Assembly: GCA_963714425.1 (NCBI GenBank)
Contig: CAVQOI010000010.1
Location: forward strand, 62,001-126,000
Reading direction: 5' to 3'
Length of the DNA stretch: 64,000 bases
Source: DATCYX01 sp963714425
GTDB lineage: Bacteria > Chloroflexota > Anaerolineae > Anaerolineales > UBA4823
Shown piece after piece: positions 16,901-24,400 of this stretch (within the stretch, counting starts at the first letter, position 1; each line of letters starts with the position of its first letter). Both the position numbers and the translations under genes were made by a program. The notes below the pieces were generated by a model that ran no database searches, was not told the DNA's origin, and saw nothing but the letters and a program-made list of their open reading frames with translations.

Positions 16901-19317
16901 ATCTCGCCGACATGGATACTGTTGCTGTAGCCATCATCAGTTGCGATGTGCACCCAGTCGCCGGGGGTTATGTCCGGATGAATGGGCAACCAATCTTCAT
17001 CAGTCGTATCGAAGCCATCTGTGCCCCATCCCATTCCTGGTAGGGACTGAACGACAGCCTCGGCTTTCGTCTCAAAGCTTGAATCTTCTACCGTCACGGT
17101 GATGGTGTGTCCGGCGGGGTAATTTCCGCCAACCCAATCATGGCCGTAATTGACGCGCACCCAGGGAGGGCCGAACACGCCAATCACATGATCGCCGTCT
17201 GGCTCAACGTAGTGCACGGCGATATCCTGCCCGGACTGGATGTCCCAGCCTTCGCTGCCGAAGTTGCACGAAAAACCGCCGCCATCTGGGGGCACATCCG
17301 AGACTTCAATGCCGGGGGGCCCCATTTCCACCCACACCTCACACAGAACTTTCAGCGTTTCGGGATCGAACCAGGGGGCAAATAGGTTGCCAGACACAAT
17401 ATCTGTGTTTACGTCGACTGCAACAACCAATTCGCCCACCTGGATGAGGTTGTGGTAGCCGTCATCGGATGCGATCTCAACCCAGTCCCCCGGCTGGATA
17501 TCCGGCTGGGAGGGATCCCAGTCATCTGGGACGGTCTCGAACCCCTCCGTGCTCCAGCCACCGCCTTCGGTCGAGAAGGCCTGGGCAGTGGCTTTGAGCG
17601 CGTCCATGCTATCGGTCACCGTGATCCAGATGGTATGTCCGGCTGGGTAGTTGCCGCCCACCCAATCGTGACCGTAGTTGACGCGCATCCAGGGGGCGCT
17701 GAAGATATTGATCACGGAGTTGCCATCCGGCTCAAAGTAGCGCACGGCGATATCCTGCTCGGGAGTGATGTCCCACCCCTGGCTGCCAAAATCGCAGAAA
17801 TAATCGCCACCATTCGGGTCCACTCCGAAGACCTGGATGCCAGGCGGGCCATTTTCCACCCATACTTCGCAAAGCACGGTCAGGGTTTCAGGTGCCAACC
17901 AAGGGGCGGAGATGTTGCCCATGACGGTGTCGGTATCTGCATCCACGCTGCCCAGAATCTCACCAACCGGGTCAATGGTTGTAGTCGCCGTTGACACTTC
18001 GGCTGTGATCCTATCGCCGGGGAGCAGATCGGGCTGCTCTGGGTTCCAGGGCCACTGCCAGGATTCGAAGGAGCCCCACTCGTTGGCTGTACCGCTGACC
18101 ATCGCTTTTACGGCCCCCCCGCCATCTGCCAAGGTGACGGTGACAACCGTCCCAGGCGCGGTGTCGGCATTCACCCAGTCGTGTGCATAGTTCGCTTGGG
18201 CAACTATTCCAGGGTCGCCGGGGCGCAAGATGGGGTTGAATTCGTACATATCCCAAATAATTCCATCCAGCGATTCGGCGTAGCCAATGCCGTCGCCCTC
18301 GCCCACCCCGCTGAGCAGCCACATTTTGTAGATGCCGCCTTCCATCAGGACGTTATAGCCGCCCACGCCGACACCATCCCAGCCCTCACCGATCACAGGG
18401 TTGGCGGGATATTTCGTCCAGCTGACGCCATCGGGGGAGGTCGCAAATCCGAGCTGCCCTTCTACGGACCGGTACCACATCCAGTATTCACTGCCGACTT
18501 TGACTACTTGAGGCCATAAGATGTATTGCTCGTCCCATTCGCCTGTCGTCCCCGCCAGGAGCACCGGGTTGCCGGAGTGCTTGACCCAGCTGATGCCATT
18601 CGCTGAAGTTGCGTAGCCGATATTGCATGACGAATAGCCAGAATCACAGCCGAAATACCACATCTTGTAGGTACCCCCATCCAGGATTACGGAGGGACCA
18701 TCCGCCTCAACTTCATCCCAACTGCCGCTGGAGCCGGCGGCAAGCACCGGGTTGCCGGGATAGAAGCTCCAGGTAATCCCGTCTATGGAGGCGGCGTATC
18801 CGGTCTGCCAGGGGCCGGTACTGCTTCCTCCGGAGAACCACATCTTGTAGATGCCAGCATCCTTCAAAAAGGCGGACTGGCCGCGATACATGTCATCCCA
18901 TTCGCCGGAAGCACCCACAGTGAACACAGGGTTGCTGCCAGACTTTGACCAGGCGAGTCCATTTAACGAATTTGCCATGCCGGTAGCCCAGCCGTAGCCG
19001 GGGTTTGCTGGATTACGCCCGTTGTACCACATGCGGTAGCCACCGGTATCGGTGATGACACGCGGGTTGTTGATCCCAAAGCCATCCCAATCACCGCCTG
19101 CTGTCGGGCTGCGCGGTTCACGGGTTTGGATTCCGTGAAGCAGTTCTACTATATTGATCTCTTGTTCCGGCGTTGTGGGTGTTGGAGGAACGTCTTGATG
19201 CGGTTCGTCAACTTGGGTAACGCTGGCTTGAGCTGGGCCTGTGGCAAATAAAACCAAGGTGATTAGGCCAAGAGCAAGCAAGCAAACCAGTGGCAGCGCC
19301 CATAAGCGTTTGTTCAT
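13996..19317 (-). CDS. giant secreted protein: propeller, 3 long repeats, DUF11 and PKD domains
   Basis: A 1773-residue exported protein. A signal peptide ends near residue 32 (LALGLITLVLFATGPAQAS). Residues about 70-370 hold five repeats built on YKMWYxG and IGYAxSxDGIxW, as in five-bladed propellers of GH43/GH32-like exported proteins; no catalytic triad could be assigned. Three repeats of about 172 residues begin near 374, 544 and 720, each opening with NYGHDWV or NYAHDWV and ending with VxYxEPDGxxVI. About five or six DUF11-like domains fill 890-1660, a PKD domain covers about 1679-1763 (PTIEAGFDASSTVVYIGD, then TDGCGFSDEFSV), and the protein ends VFIPVIWR. ATG 19317 has GGAGGGG nine bases upstream and is preferred over the in-frame start at 19350. 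It is probably cell-surface or S-layer associated; the ligand is unknown. Confidence 0.9.
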   Translation of the reverse strand: MNKRLWALPLVCLLALGLITLVLFATGPAQASVTQVDEPHQDVPPTPTTPEQEINIVELLHGIQTREPRSPTAGGDWDGFGINNPRVITDTGGYRMWYNGRNPANPGYGWATGMANSLNGLAWSKSGSNPVFTVGASGEWDDMYRGQSAFLKDAGIYKMWFSGGSSTGPWQTGYAASIDGITWSFYPGNPVLAAGSSGSWDEVEADGPSVILDGGTYKMWYFGCDSGYSSCNIGYATSANGISWVKHSGNPVLLAGTTGEWDEQYILWPQVVKVGSEYWMWYRSVEGQLGFATSPDGVSWTKYPANPVIGEGWDGVGVGGYNVLMEGGIYKMWLLSGVGEGDGIGYAESLDGIIWDMYEFNPILRPGDPGIVAQANYAHDWVNADTAPGTVVTVTLADGGGAVKAMVSGTANEWGSFESWQWPWNPEQPDLLPGDRITAEVSTATTTIDPVGEILGSVDADTDTVMGNISAPWLAPETLTVLCEVWVENGPPGIQVFGVDPNGGDYFCDFGSQGWDITPEQDIAVRYFEPDGNSVINIFSAPWMRVNYGHDWVGGNYPAGHTIWITVTDSMDALKATAQAFSTEGGGWSTEGFETVPDDWDPSQPDIQPGDWVEIASDDGYHNLIQVGELVVAVDVNTDIVSGNLFAPWFDPETLKVLCEVWVEMGPPGIEVSDVPPDGGGFSCNFGSEGWDIQSGQDIAVHYVEPDGDHVIGVFGPPWVRVNYGHDWVGGNYPAGHTITVTVEDSSFETKAEAVVQSLPGMGWGTDGFDTTDEDWLPIHPDITPGDWVHIATDDGYSNSIHVGEITGDVDVDTDSVSGLVFADWFFEELMVECHPWGGPPDAPGKSSSAEPDGSSPYFCQWDPGSEWDLLAGQDVGVMYIEPDGDRVINSVHAPAPYLSVDTWSDGNPAEGGNMDFYIQYRNEGDAIAENTLITATLEGMRYLMDTTPVAVMTGTIPGGEYVVWDFGSLPPGGTDITFQLYTQVMVPVSSTITNTVQIDTSTVYADWDANSKQRSWSAHVGPNDTHLNVGKQAWTGDPTPGGDLVWAVNTCNFGSTSSTAVTVTDTLPISTTLQYWWGQHPGWYELFSDPSNLRVQRPSISAGQCSEVYLMVHVDEDAPIGTNLVNTAEISASNDLETEDNFTANEVWVSPPHTNLEVHKNWNWGELVPGGEIRYNIEYRNSGNLPVVDTLYITETLPANTTYNSAWHYDDTGAQLILPIEVTSEHIVFQIDGLENGFSDNFEVVLNIDGTAEPGTLLVNHAEITSLPNEDRYDDNSSEWVEMVHEHGPNLRVRKEGDWHGYGEGHNAWFNIIFENVGDVGVEHATFTDTLPASMTLDGDPGTDWSQVEDFTWNEAEGWFSITFLDAHPNFRRDIYINTLIPGSDPLPYGLIFTNTAEAMLIPEDTDPEDNLGFANLGTGPDLYVEKRLVDGELLPGEVITFSLRFGNSQSGNAWWWRLQGNATLTDTLPSELEFIDSQQRFCGWSNWCTATPEMDNNLLTWPLWPINPGEWNEFYVTARITDTADGRDVLTNWARIASDLPGVDIDLNEDDNSTSVDWEIALPNFDVSKEYESNMVAGLPVTYTLTVENSGHETGTNLTLIDWLPDWMTYGGGGTYDAGLITWDIPSLPAGSTTEREFFGTLACEAGGLVNNQFYRISESDQGVVSDYGPPVSFSILAPTIEAGFDASSTVVYIGDTVNFTNTSTTDGTALSTFWDFDDGATDTGEDVAHIYTQSGVYTVTLTATDGCGFSDEFSVEITVKQRVFIPVIWR

Positions 19318-19980
19318 GTGATACCCCTCCGTATCAATATTAAATTGCAATGATGTGACCGGCTTACTTTGCGGAGACGCAATCCGCTATTAACACCCCC
19401 CGGGTAAACTGCGCACTGCGGCCTCCTAAATTATTAAGTCCTTAAAGTGGGTGATCCTTGCCCGATAAAGGAAATGCAAGTGCCAAAATTATGAGGCTGG
19501 CATTGCAGCAATTATCACAAATTGATTATACACAAGAAAATCTTTCAGTTCAATAGTAAGCAGGTATGGGTATATGAGTAGCACCATGCCACCAGCAAGT
19601 ATTATGGCATCTGGCGGGCAGATAATCTAATTCCTTGTAAAGTAAAGGCGGATGTTTCGAGGTATGTCAGTTTGGAGGGCGGTCTTTGTGAGCAGGGAGC
19701 AGCCACAGGGAGATCGTCTCTGGAGGCAGCGCCTCGCGCGTCACCGAGATGAGTTCGCTGGTCAGTTTTGCCAGGTCGACTTCGTCGCGGGCTTAGGCGG
19801 CGAAAAGCGGTACGGTCAGCCAGGCGACGAGGCGCGATAGCGCCAAGCCATGTGCACAAAAACGATATTCGTTCGTTACAGGGATGGGAGTTGACATTTT
19901 TATCAGGTTGGCAACACGGATTTCACCTAAAACCAACACATTCGAAAAGCCTGATTAGCGAGAATCGGGCTACAATCTAA

Positions 19981-20097
19981 GTGCTCGTCTGCAACATCGT
20001 CCAATTCTTATATATTTTATGAATGCCATCACCAACACCAGACGAGCAGCAACTCAAACCACGCCCGGCCTCGGATAACCGGGCGTGGTATTTTTTC
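19981..20097 (+). ncRNA. possible structured small RNA ending in a terminator
   Basis: TGCTCGTCTG (from about 19981) is the exact reverse complement of CAGACGAGCA about 47 bases later (about 20039-20048), so the two can form a closing stem around an AT-rich interior. An intrinsic terminator follows at once. No open reading frame accounts for the terminator. No promoter was found in the bases just upstream, so transcription is not shown, and it matches no RNA family that I recognise. Confidence 0.35.
20059..20097 (+). terminator. intrinsic terminator with T-run
   Basis: A perfect 10-bp stem CCACGCCCGG (20059-20068) / CCGGGCGTGG (20079-20088) with a 10-base loop, followed by TATTTTTT. It reads on the plus strand and has no obvious gene upstream on that strand. 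Confidence 0.8.
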
Positions 20098-20161
20098 GAT
20101 GCTGGCGCTGTTGGTGCATTCCAACCTGATCAATAGGAAGATATTTGCCCGAAAAATTAAT

Positions 20162-20190
20162 TTGACATTAATAATTGTTTCTGCTATAGT
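20162..20190 (+). promoter_or_regulatory. sigma-70 type promoter
   Basis: TTGACA (20162-20167), 17-base spacer, TATAGT (20185-20190). The -35 box and the spacing are ideal. It most likely drives the secreted-protein gene at 20460 through a leader of about 265 bases. Confidence 0.7.
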
Positions 20191-20459
20191 ACTGTCACGA
20201 TTATCATTCTTGACACTCACAGGATTGATGGGCGAGATACCCAATTCTGGGGTTTCTCCGTTAACTCCGGGTGTCCTTAATGACGGGGCTCACCCGACTT
20301 TCCACCTAGACCCGGTCACCGATCAAGATGTCATTATAAAAACGAATTAGATAAGGCTTGACAAGGGTACAACTTAGCAACCTCAACCTATTAAATTAGA
20401 AACAATAACCCCAATCTATAACTTGAATCGCTTAGTTCTCAAAGAAAAGGAGCCATAGA

Positions 20460-21920
20460 ATGAAACGTCTCATCAGGATCATAGTTATCTGCTCGTTTCT
20501 GTTGGCCAGCTTTGCGATGGCGCCTGGCCTCGCCGCGCCCAACGACCCCCCCGCGAACTTCTTGCCATTATTTATGAATGGTGGAACAGTACCAAGGCAT
20601 ACGGTCTCGGGCTCGGTCGTGGACAGCGATGGTTTTCCGGTGTCCAATGTCGTCATCCGGGATGTGCGTGGCATGCTTGCCGTTACGGATAGCGACGGCG
20701 AGTACGCCATCCGGGTTGTGGAAGGCGACAACACGCTGACGGCTGAAAGGAGCGGGTATAGCATCCCCGAGCGCAGCCTTACCGTGGCAACCGATCTCAC
20801 CGAGGTCAACTTCGATGCCCAGGTGGGGTGCGGCAACATCGTGGTGAACGAGTCGATCAATGTTGGTGCAGGCGGCTGGGATTTCATTACTACCGGCTTC
20901 GATGCGACTGTCTTCGCGGGTACAGACACCACCATCTTTTATTCAACGCCATCTTCAGGGCGCACGGGCATCGATCCCGCTTTAGCAGTCAACGAGCTCA
21001 GCGACAGCAAAGCCAGGAGCCAGGTGTATCACGTTCCCTCGGACGCCGACACCGCATTCATGGGACTGTGGGTGTACCAGCTCGCGACAGGCGTCCCGGG
21101 CGAGGGCGACCACCAGTATATCGAAATCCTGGATGAGGGTAACGTTGTTCAGGACACCCTGTTATTTGCTAACGCCAACACGGCAGCCTGGAATTATATA
21201 GAGTTCCCCCTGGAAAGCTATATTGGAGATTCCATTAAAATCCAAATCCGCACCTTAAACGATGGTTCGGGTGGGGTGTCGGCAATGTATTTTGACGATG
21301 TGATGCTGGTCATCTGCAACGCACACTGCGAGTCCCAGGTCATCAACGGCGATATGGAGACGGCAGGGACTGGCTGGTTCTACCACGGCGTGCAGGTTGT
21401 GCCCCCAGTCTATTCGACGCTGTATAACCATTCTCTCGGTGGAAGCTGGTCGCTTCAGACTGGCATCCCCTTGGGTGGCATCGATCAGGCATCCACCAGT
21501 GAAGCATTCCAGGATGTGAACCTGCCCTCCAGCCACAAGGGTGCGTTGCTGACCTTCTGGCTCTTGACCACCCGCGATGACATGGGTATCCCGGTGGTGG
21601 ACGGATTATCCGCAGCGGAATTCCCCGCCATCGAAGCTGTGCCCATGGCGCCTAGCTTGCGCAGCCCGACGGTCATCGAAGCTGTCAACACGCCCGACGA
21701 AGACTGGGTCTATGTGTATATCTTCGACGAAGAAACGGATGAGCTCACCCGCTTGCTGTGGGAAGAAGCCAGCCACTGGCCCAATTGGGAGCGTTACAGC
21801 TTCGACGTGAGCGATTGGCTCGGGAAAGATATTGAGCTGCTCTTCGGCACGTACAATGATGGTTTGGATGGTCCTAGCGCGTTGTACGTCGACGATGTCG
21901 TCTTAGGGACTTGTCCATAA
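20460..21920 (+). CDS. secreted protein with carboxypeptidase-regulatory-like domain
   Basis: A 486-residue exported protein. The signal peptide runs to about residue 26 (IIVICSFLLASFAMAPGLAA) and is followed by FLPLFMNGG, a short motif that resembles FIPVIWR at the C-terminus of the neighbouring giant protein. Residues 45-120 form a carboxypeptidase-regulatory-like beta-sandwich (VSGSVVDSDGFPVSNVVI, VTDSDGEYAIRV). The rest consists of two related jelly-roll-like halves that each end in an Asp-Asp strand (SAMYFDDVMLVIC and SALYVDDVVLGTC), as in carbohydrate-binding-type modules. AAAGGAG lies nine bases before the ATG. Probably cell-surface; no enzymatic motif is seen. Confidence 0.85.
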   Translation: MKRLIRIIVICSFLLASFAMAPGLAAPNDPPANFLPLFMNGGTVPRHTVSGSVVDSDGFPVSNVVIRDVRGMLAVTDSDGEYAIRVVEGDNTLTAERSGYSIPERSLTVATDLTEVNFDAQVGCGNIVVNESINVGAGGWDFITTGFDATVFAGTDTTIFYSTPSSGRTGIDPALAVNELSDSKARSQVYHVPSDADTAFMGLWVYQLATGVPGEGDHQYIEILDEGNVVQDTLLFANANTAAWNYIEFPLESYIGDSIKIQIRTLNDGSGGVSAMYFDDVMLVICNAHCESQVINGDMETAGTGWFYHGVQVVPPVYSTLYNHSLGGSWSLQTGIPLGGIDQASTSEAFQDVNLPSSHKGALLTFWLLTTRDDMGIPVVDGLSAAEFPAIEAVPMAPSLRSPTVIEAVNTPDEDWVYVYIFDEETDELTRLLWEEASHWPNWERYSFDVSDWLGKDIELLFGTYNDGLDGPSALYVDDVVLGTCP

Positions 21921-21956
21921 GATAATACGCGCGTTCCTTCGCAAACATAGACAAAT

Positions 21957-21985
21957 AATAGCGGGGCGCATAGCGCCCCGCTATT
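21957..21985. terminator. bidirectional terminator between convergent genes
   Basis: A perfect 13-bp stem: AATAGCGGGGCGC (21957-21969) pairs with GCGCCCCGCTATT (21973-21985) around loop ATA. It lies between the secreted-protein gene and ettA, which converge. Confidence 0.85.
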
Positions 21986-21997
21986 GCTTGTAGTAAT

Positions 21998-23668
21998 TCA
22001 GCGTTTCAGGCTGCGGTACTTGATTCGGTGGGGAGTCTCAGCGTCTTTACCCAGGCGGCGCTTCAGGTCGGCTTCGTAGTCCGTCCAGTTGCCCTCGAAC
22101 CAGCGCACCTGGCTATCCCCCTCGAAGGCGAGAATATGGGTTGCCACGCGGTCTAAGAACCAGCGGTCGTGCGAGACCACGATGGCGCACCCGGCAAAAC
22201 TATCGACGGCTTCCTCCAGGGCGCGCAGGGTGTTCACGTCCAGGTCGTTGGTGGGCTCATCCAGCAGGATGAGGTTGGCGCCCTGCTTGAGCACCTTCGC
22301 CAGGTGGACGCGGTTGCGCTCGCCGCCCGACAGGTCCTGCACCAGCTTCTGCTGGTCGGAGCCTAGGAAGTTGAAGCTGGCGACATAGGCACGCGAGTTG
22401 CGCTTGCGACCGCCCAGGTCGAGAAGCTCTTCCCCGCCGGAGATCTCCTCCCACACAGTCCGTTCGCCATCCAGCGTATCCCGGCTCTGGTCGACGTATG
22501 CCAGACTGACTGTCTCACCCAGGCGCAATGCGCCGGCGTCGGGCTGCTCTTGCCTGGTGACCATGCGCAGCAGGGTCGTCTTCCCCGCCCCATTGGGTCC
22601 AATGACGCCCACGATGCTGCCCGGCGGGATGCTCAGGGTCAGGTCGTCGATGAGCAGGCGCTCGCCATAGCCTTTAGAGACGCCATCAAGCTGGATGACG
22701 ATATCGCCCAGGCGCGGTCCGGGCGGGATATAGATCTCCTGGTCTTCGCGGCGCCGCTCGTACTCCTGCCCGAGCAGGCGATCGTAGGCAGTGTAGCGGG
22801 CTTTGCCCTTAGACTGGCGCGCCCGGGGTGACATGCGGATCCATTCCAGCTCACGCTCCAGGGTCTGCAGGCGCTTACTCTCGGATTTCTCCTCGCGGCG
22901 CAGGCGATCCTGCTTCTGCTCCAGCCAGGACGAGTAGTTGCCTTTCCAGGGGATGCCAAAGCCGCGATCCAGCTCTAAAATCCAGCCGGCGACGTTGTCC
23001 AGAAAATAGCGGTCGTGGGTGACGGCAATCACCGTACCCTCGTACTGCTGCAGGTGGCGCTCCAGCCATGCGACCAATTCAGCGTCCAGGTGGTTGGTGG
23101 GTTCATCCAGCAAGAGGATGTCTGGCTCGGTGAGCAGCAAGCGGGTGAGGGCCACGCGGCGGCGCTCACCGCCGGAGATGACCGATACGGGGGTGTCTGG
23201 GGGAGGGCAGCGCAGGGCATCCATAGCCTGCTCCAGGCGGCTGTCCAGCGTCCAGGCATCATGCTTTTCCAGGGCATCTTGCAGGCGAGACTGTTCGGCG
23301 ATCAAGACGTCGAAGTCAACGTCTGGCTCGGCGAAGCGGGCGTTGATGGCTTCGAATTGGATGAGCAAGTCCAGGATTGGCTGCACAGCCTCCTCGACCA
23401 CCTGGCGGACGGTCTTTTGCGGATCGAGCTGCGGCTCCTGCTCCAGCAGTCCAACGCTGTAGCCCTTGGAGAGCGAGACCTCGCCGGTATAATCGGTATC
23501 GGCTCCCGCCATGATGCGCAGCAGGGTGCTCTTGCCGGAGCCATTCAGGCCAAGCACGCCGATCTTGGCGCCGTAGAAGAAGCCCAAGGAGATATCCCGC
23601 AGCACCTGCTTGTTGGGAGGGTACATGCGCCCGACGCGCACCATGGAGAAGATGACTTGATCGTTCAT
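21998..23668 (-). CDS. ettA: energy-dependent translational throttle protein EttA (ABC-F)
   Basis: A 556-residue soluble protein with two ABC ATPase domains and no membrane segment. Domain 1 has Walker A LNGSGKSTLL, signature ISGGERRRVALTR and Walker B LLLDEPTNHLD. Domain 2 has GPNGAGKTTLL, LSGGERNRVHLAK and LLLDEPTNDLD. The linker between them carries ARQSKGKARYTAYDRLL, a hallmark of EttA. The arm insertion in domain 1 is also present. EttA binds the ribosomal E site and gates early elongation according to ATP/ADP. Length and motifs match the family closely, so the name is secure. It stands alone, transcribed away from the RAYT gene's 3' side. Confidence 0.95.
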   Translation of the reverse strand: MNDQVIFSMVRVGRMYPPNKQVLRDISLGFFYGAKIGVLGLNGSGKSTLLRIMAGADTDYTGEVSLSKGYSVGLLEQEPQLDPQKTVRQVVEEAVQPILDLLIQFEAINARFAEPDVDFDVLIAEQSRLQDALEKHDAWTLDSRLEQAMDALRCPPPDTPVSVISGGERRRVALTRLLLTEPDILLLDEPTNHLDAELVAWLERHLQQYEGTVIAVTHDRYFLDNVAGWILELDRGFGIPWKGNYSSWLEQKQDRLRREEKSESKRLQTLERELEWIRMSPRARQSKGKARYTAYDRLLGQEYERRREDQEIYIPPGPRLGDIVIQLDGVSKGYGERLLIDDLTLSIPPGSIVGVIGPNGAGKTTLLRMVTRQEQPDAGALRLGETVSLAYVDQSRDTLDGERTVWEEISGGEELLDLGGRKRNSRAYVASFNFLGSDQQKLVQDLSGGERNRVHLAKVLKQGANLILLDEPTNDLDVNTLRALEEAVDSFAGCAIVVSHDRWFLDRVATHILAFEGDSQVRWFEGNWTDYEADLKRRLGKDAETPHRIKYRSLKR

Positions 23669-23732
23669 AGGTTAATCGTTTTATTGAGGATAGGGCGCGT
23701 TTTTGATCTTATTTGGTGATTAGATTTGTTGT

Positions 23733-23750
23733 GCGCCACGATAGTGGCGC
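23733..23750. repeat. REP-like hairpin 3' of the RAYT gene
   Basis: GCGCCAC-GATA-GTGGCGC, a perfect 7-bp stem with a 4-base loop. A similar hairpin lies on the other side of the transposase gene at 24379-24396. Confidence 0.6.
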
Positions 23751-23768
23751 TAATTATGTCACGGATTT

Positions 23769-24362
23769 TCACTCATCCCAACCTTGGGCATAGGATTTGA
23801 TGGAATATTCTGTCCACAGCCTCTGTAATCCCTCTCTCCCAATTTCAGTCTCATAGACATAGATACTCGACCATAGCCATTCAGACATCAACTCTATGTA
23901 GCCATGTTTGATGGGATTATAGTGGATGTAATTCACGGAATTCCAGTAATGACGCTCACCGCGTATCAATCGGTCGCTGTACCGATACCAAACTCGACGC
24001 CCTTTGCTAGCTTGAATCTCATTAACCGTTTTTGCAATGCGACTATGTACAATTCGTAGGGGCTCGCTCAAAATTGACAAGTCTGTGAGTTCGAGCAATA
24101 TATGGTAATGGTTGGGGAGAAATATCCAGGCATGGCAAGGCAATTTTGCCCCCAAGAATGTTCCAAGGATTTCATCGGTCAGGTAGGATAACAAATTCGG
24201 AGAGTTAAAAATGTGACGATGCTCAAAGCAGGCTGCTGTAATCAGATATACGCCTGGGATTCCTCTGAAATGCGGCGGCGAATGGAGTGGGTAGCCCCTG
24301 TCTTCACGCTCAGCAAGAATGGCCTGGCGTTCTTCGGGGGTCATTTTGCGATACTCGTACAT
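23769..24362 (-). CDS. REP-associated tyrosine transposase (RAYT, Y1/TnpA-REP)
   Basis: A 197-residue Y1-type HUH nuclease. The metal-binding HUH motif is PNHYHILLEL near residue 105-114 and the catalytic tyrosine is in YWNSVNYIHYNPIKHGY near residue 138-154. The N-terminal MTPEERQAILAERE and the C-terminal tail are typical of the TnpA_REP (RAYT) subgroup, which cuts and joins REP hairpins in single-stranded DNA. Two similar 7-bp-stem hairpins flank the gene within about 20 bp on both sides, the expected arrangement of a REP-RAYT unit. The gene is more AT-rich than its neighbours, which suggests transfer. The reading frame is intact. Confidence 0.88.
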   Translation of the reverse strand: MYEYRKMTPEERQAILAEREDRGYPLHSPPHFRGIPGVYLITAACFEHRHIFNSPNLLSYLTDEILGTFLGAKLPCHAWIFLPNHYHILLELTDLSILSEPLRIVHSRIAKTVNEIQASKGRRVWYRYSDRLIRGERHYWNSVNYIHYNPIKHGYIELMSEWLWSSIYVYETEIGREGLQRLWTEYSIKSYAQGWDE

Positions 24363-24378
24363 CGATAGCAGTCTTCTG

Positions 24379-24396
24379 AGCGCACTACCGTGCGCT
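24379..24396. repeat. REP-like hairpin 5' of the RAYT gene
   Basis: AGCGCAC-TACC-GTGCGCT, a perfect 7-bp stem with a 4-base loop, just upstream of the RAYT start. On the minus strand both flanking hairpins begin TAAT(T)AGCGC, so they are related. It also lies about 5 bp from the hutU 3' end. Confidence 0.6.
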
Positions 24397-24400
24397 ATTA

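Larger units (their letters stand above)
19318..20459. other. 1.1 kb intergenic region between two secreted-protein genes
   Basis: The region separates the giant protein (leftward) from the next secreted protein (rightward). 19318-19980 is mostly AT-rich and shows no convincing gene; the open frames there lack codon bias and start signals. 19981-20097 contains a long-range inverted repeat and a strong terminator (possible small RNA). 20162-20190 is a near-consensus promoter, followed by a 5' leader of about 265 bases. No known riboswitch class was recognised in the leader. Confidence 0.5.

Noticed and set aside
15976..17043. A 355-codon open frame on the plus strand
   Set aside because: It is antisense to the giant secreted protein, whose domains, signal peptide and ribosome binding site are clear; the antisense frame shows no family features.
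19602..19859. An 85-codon open frame on the minus strand in the intergenic region
   Set aside because: Arg/Pro-rich, no start signal, no recognisable domain; reads like random translation.
20099..20350. An 83-codon open frame on the plus strand with one hydrophobic stretch
   Set aside because: It begins inside the tail of a terminator, and the strong promoter at 20162-20190 lies within it, so it is unlikely to be transcribed whole.
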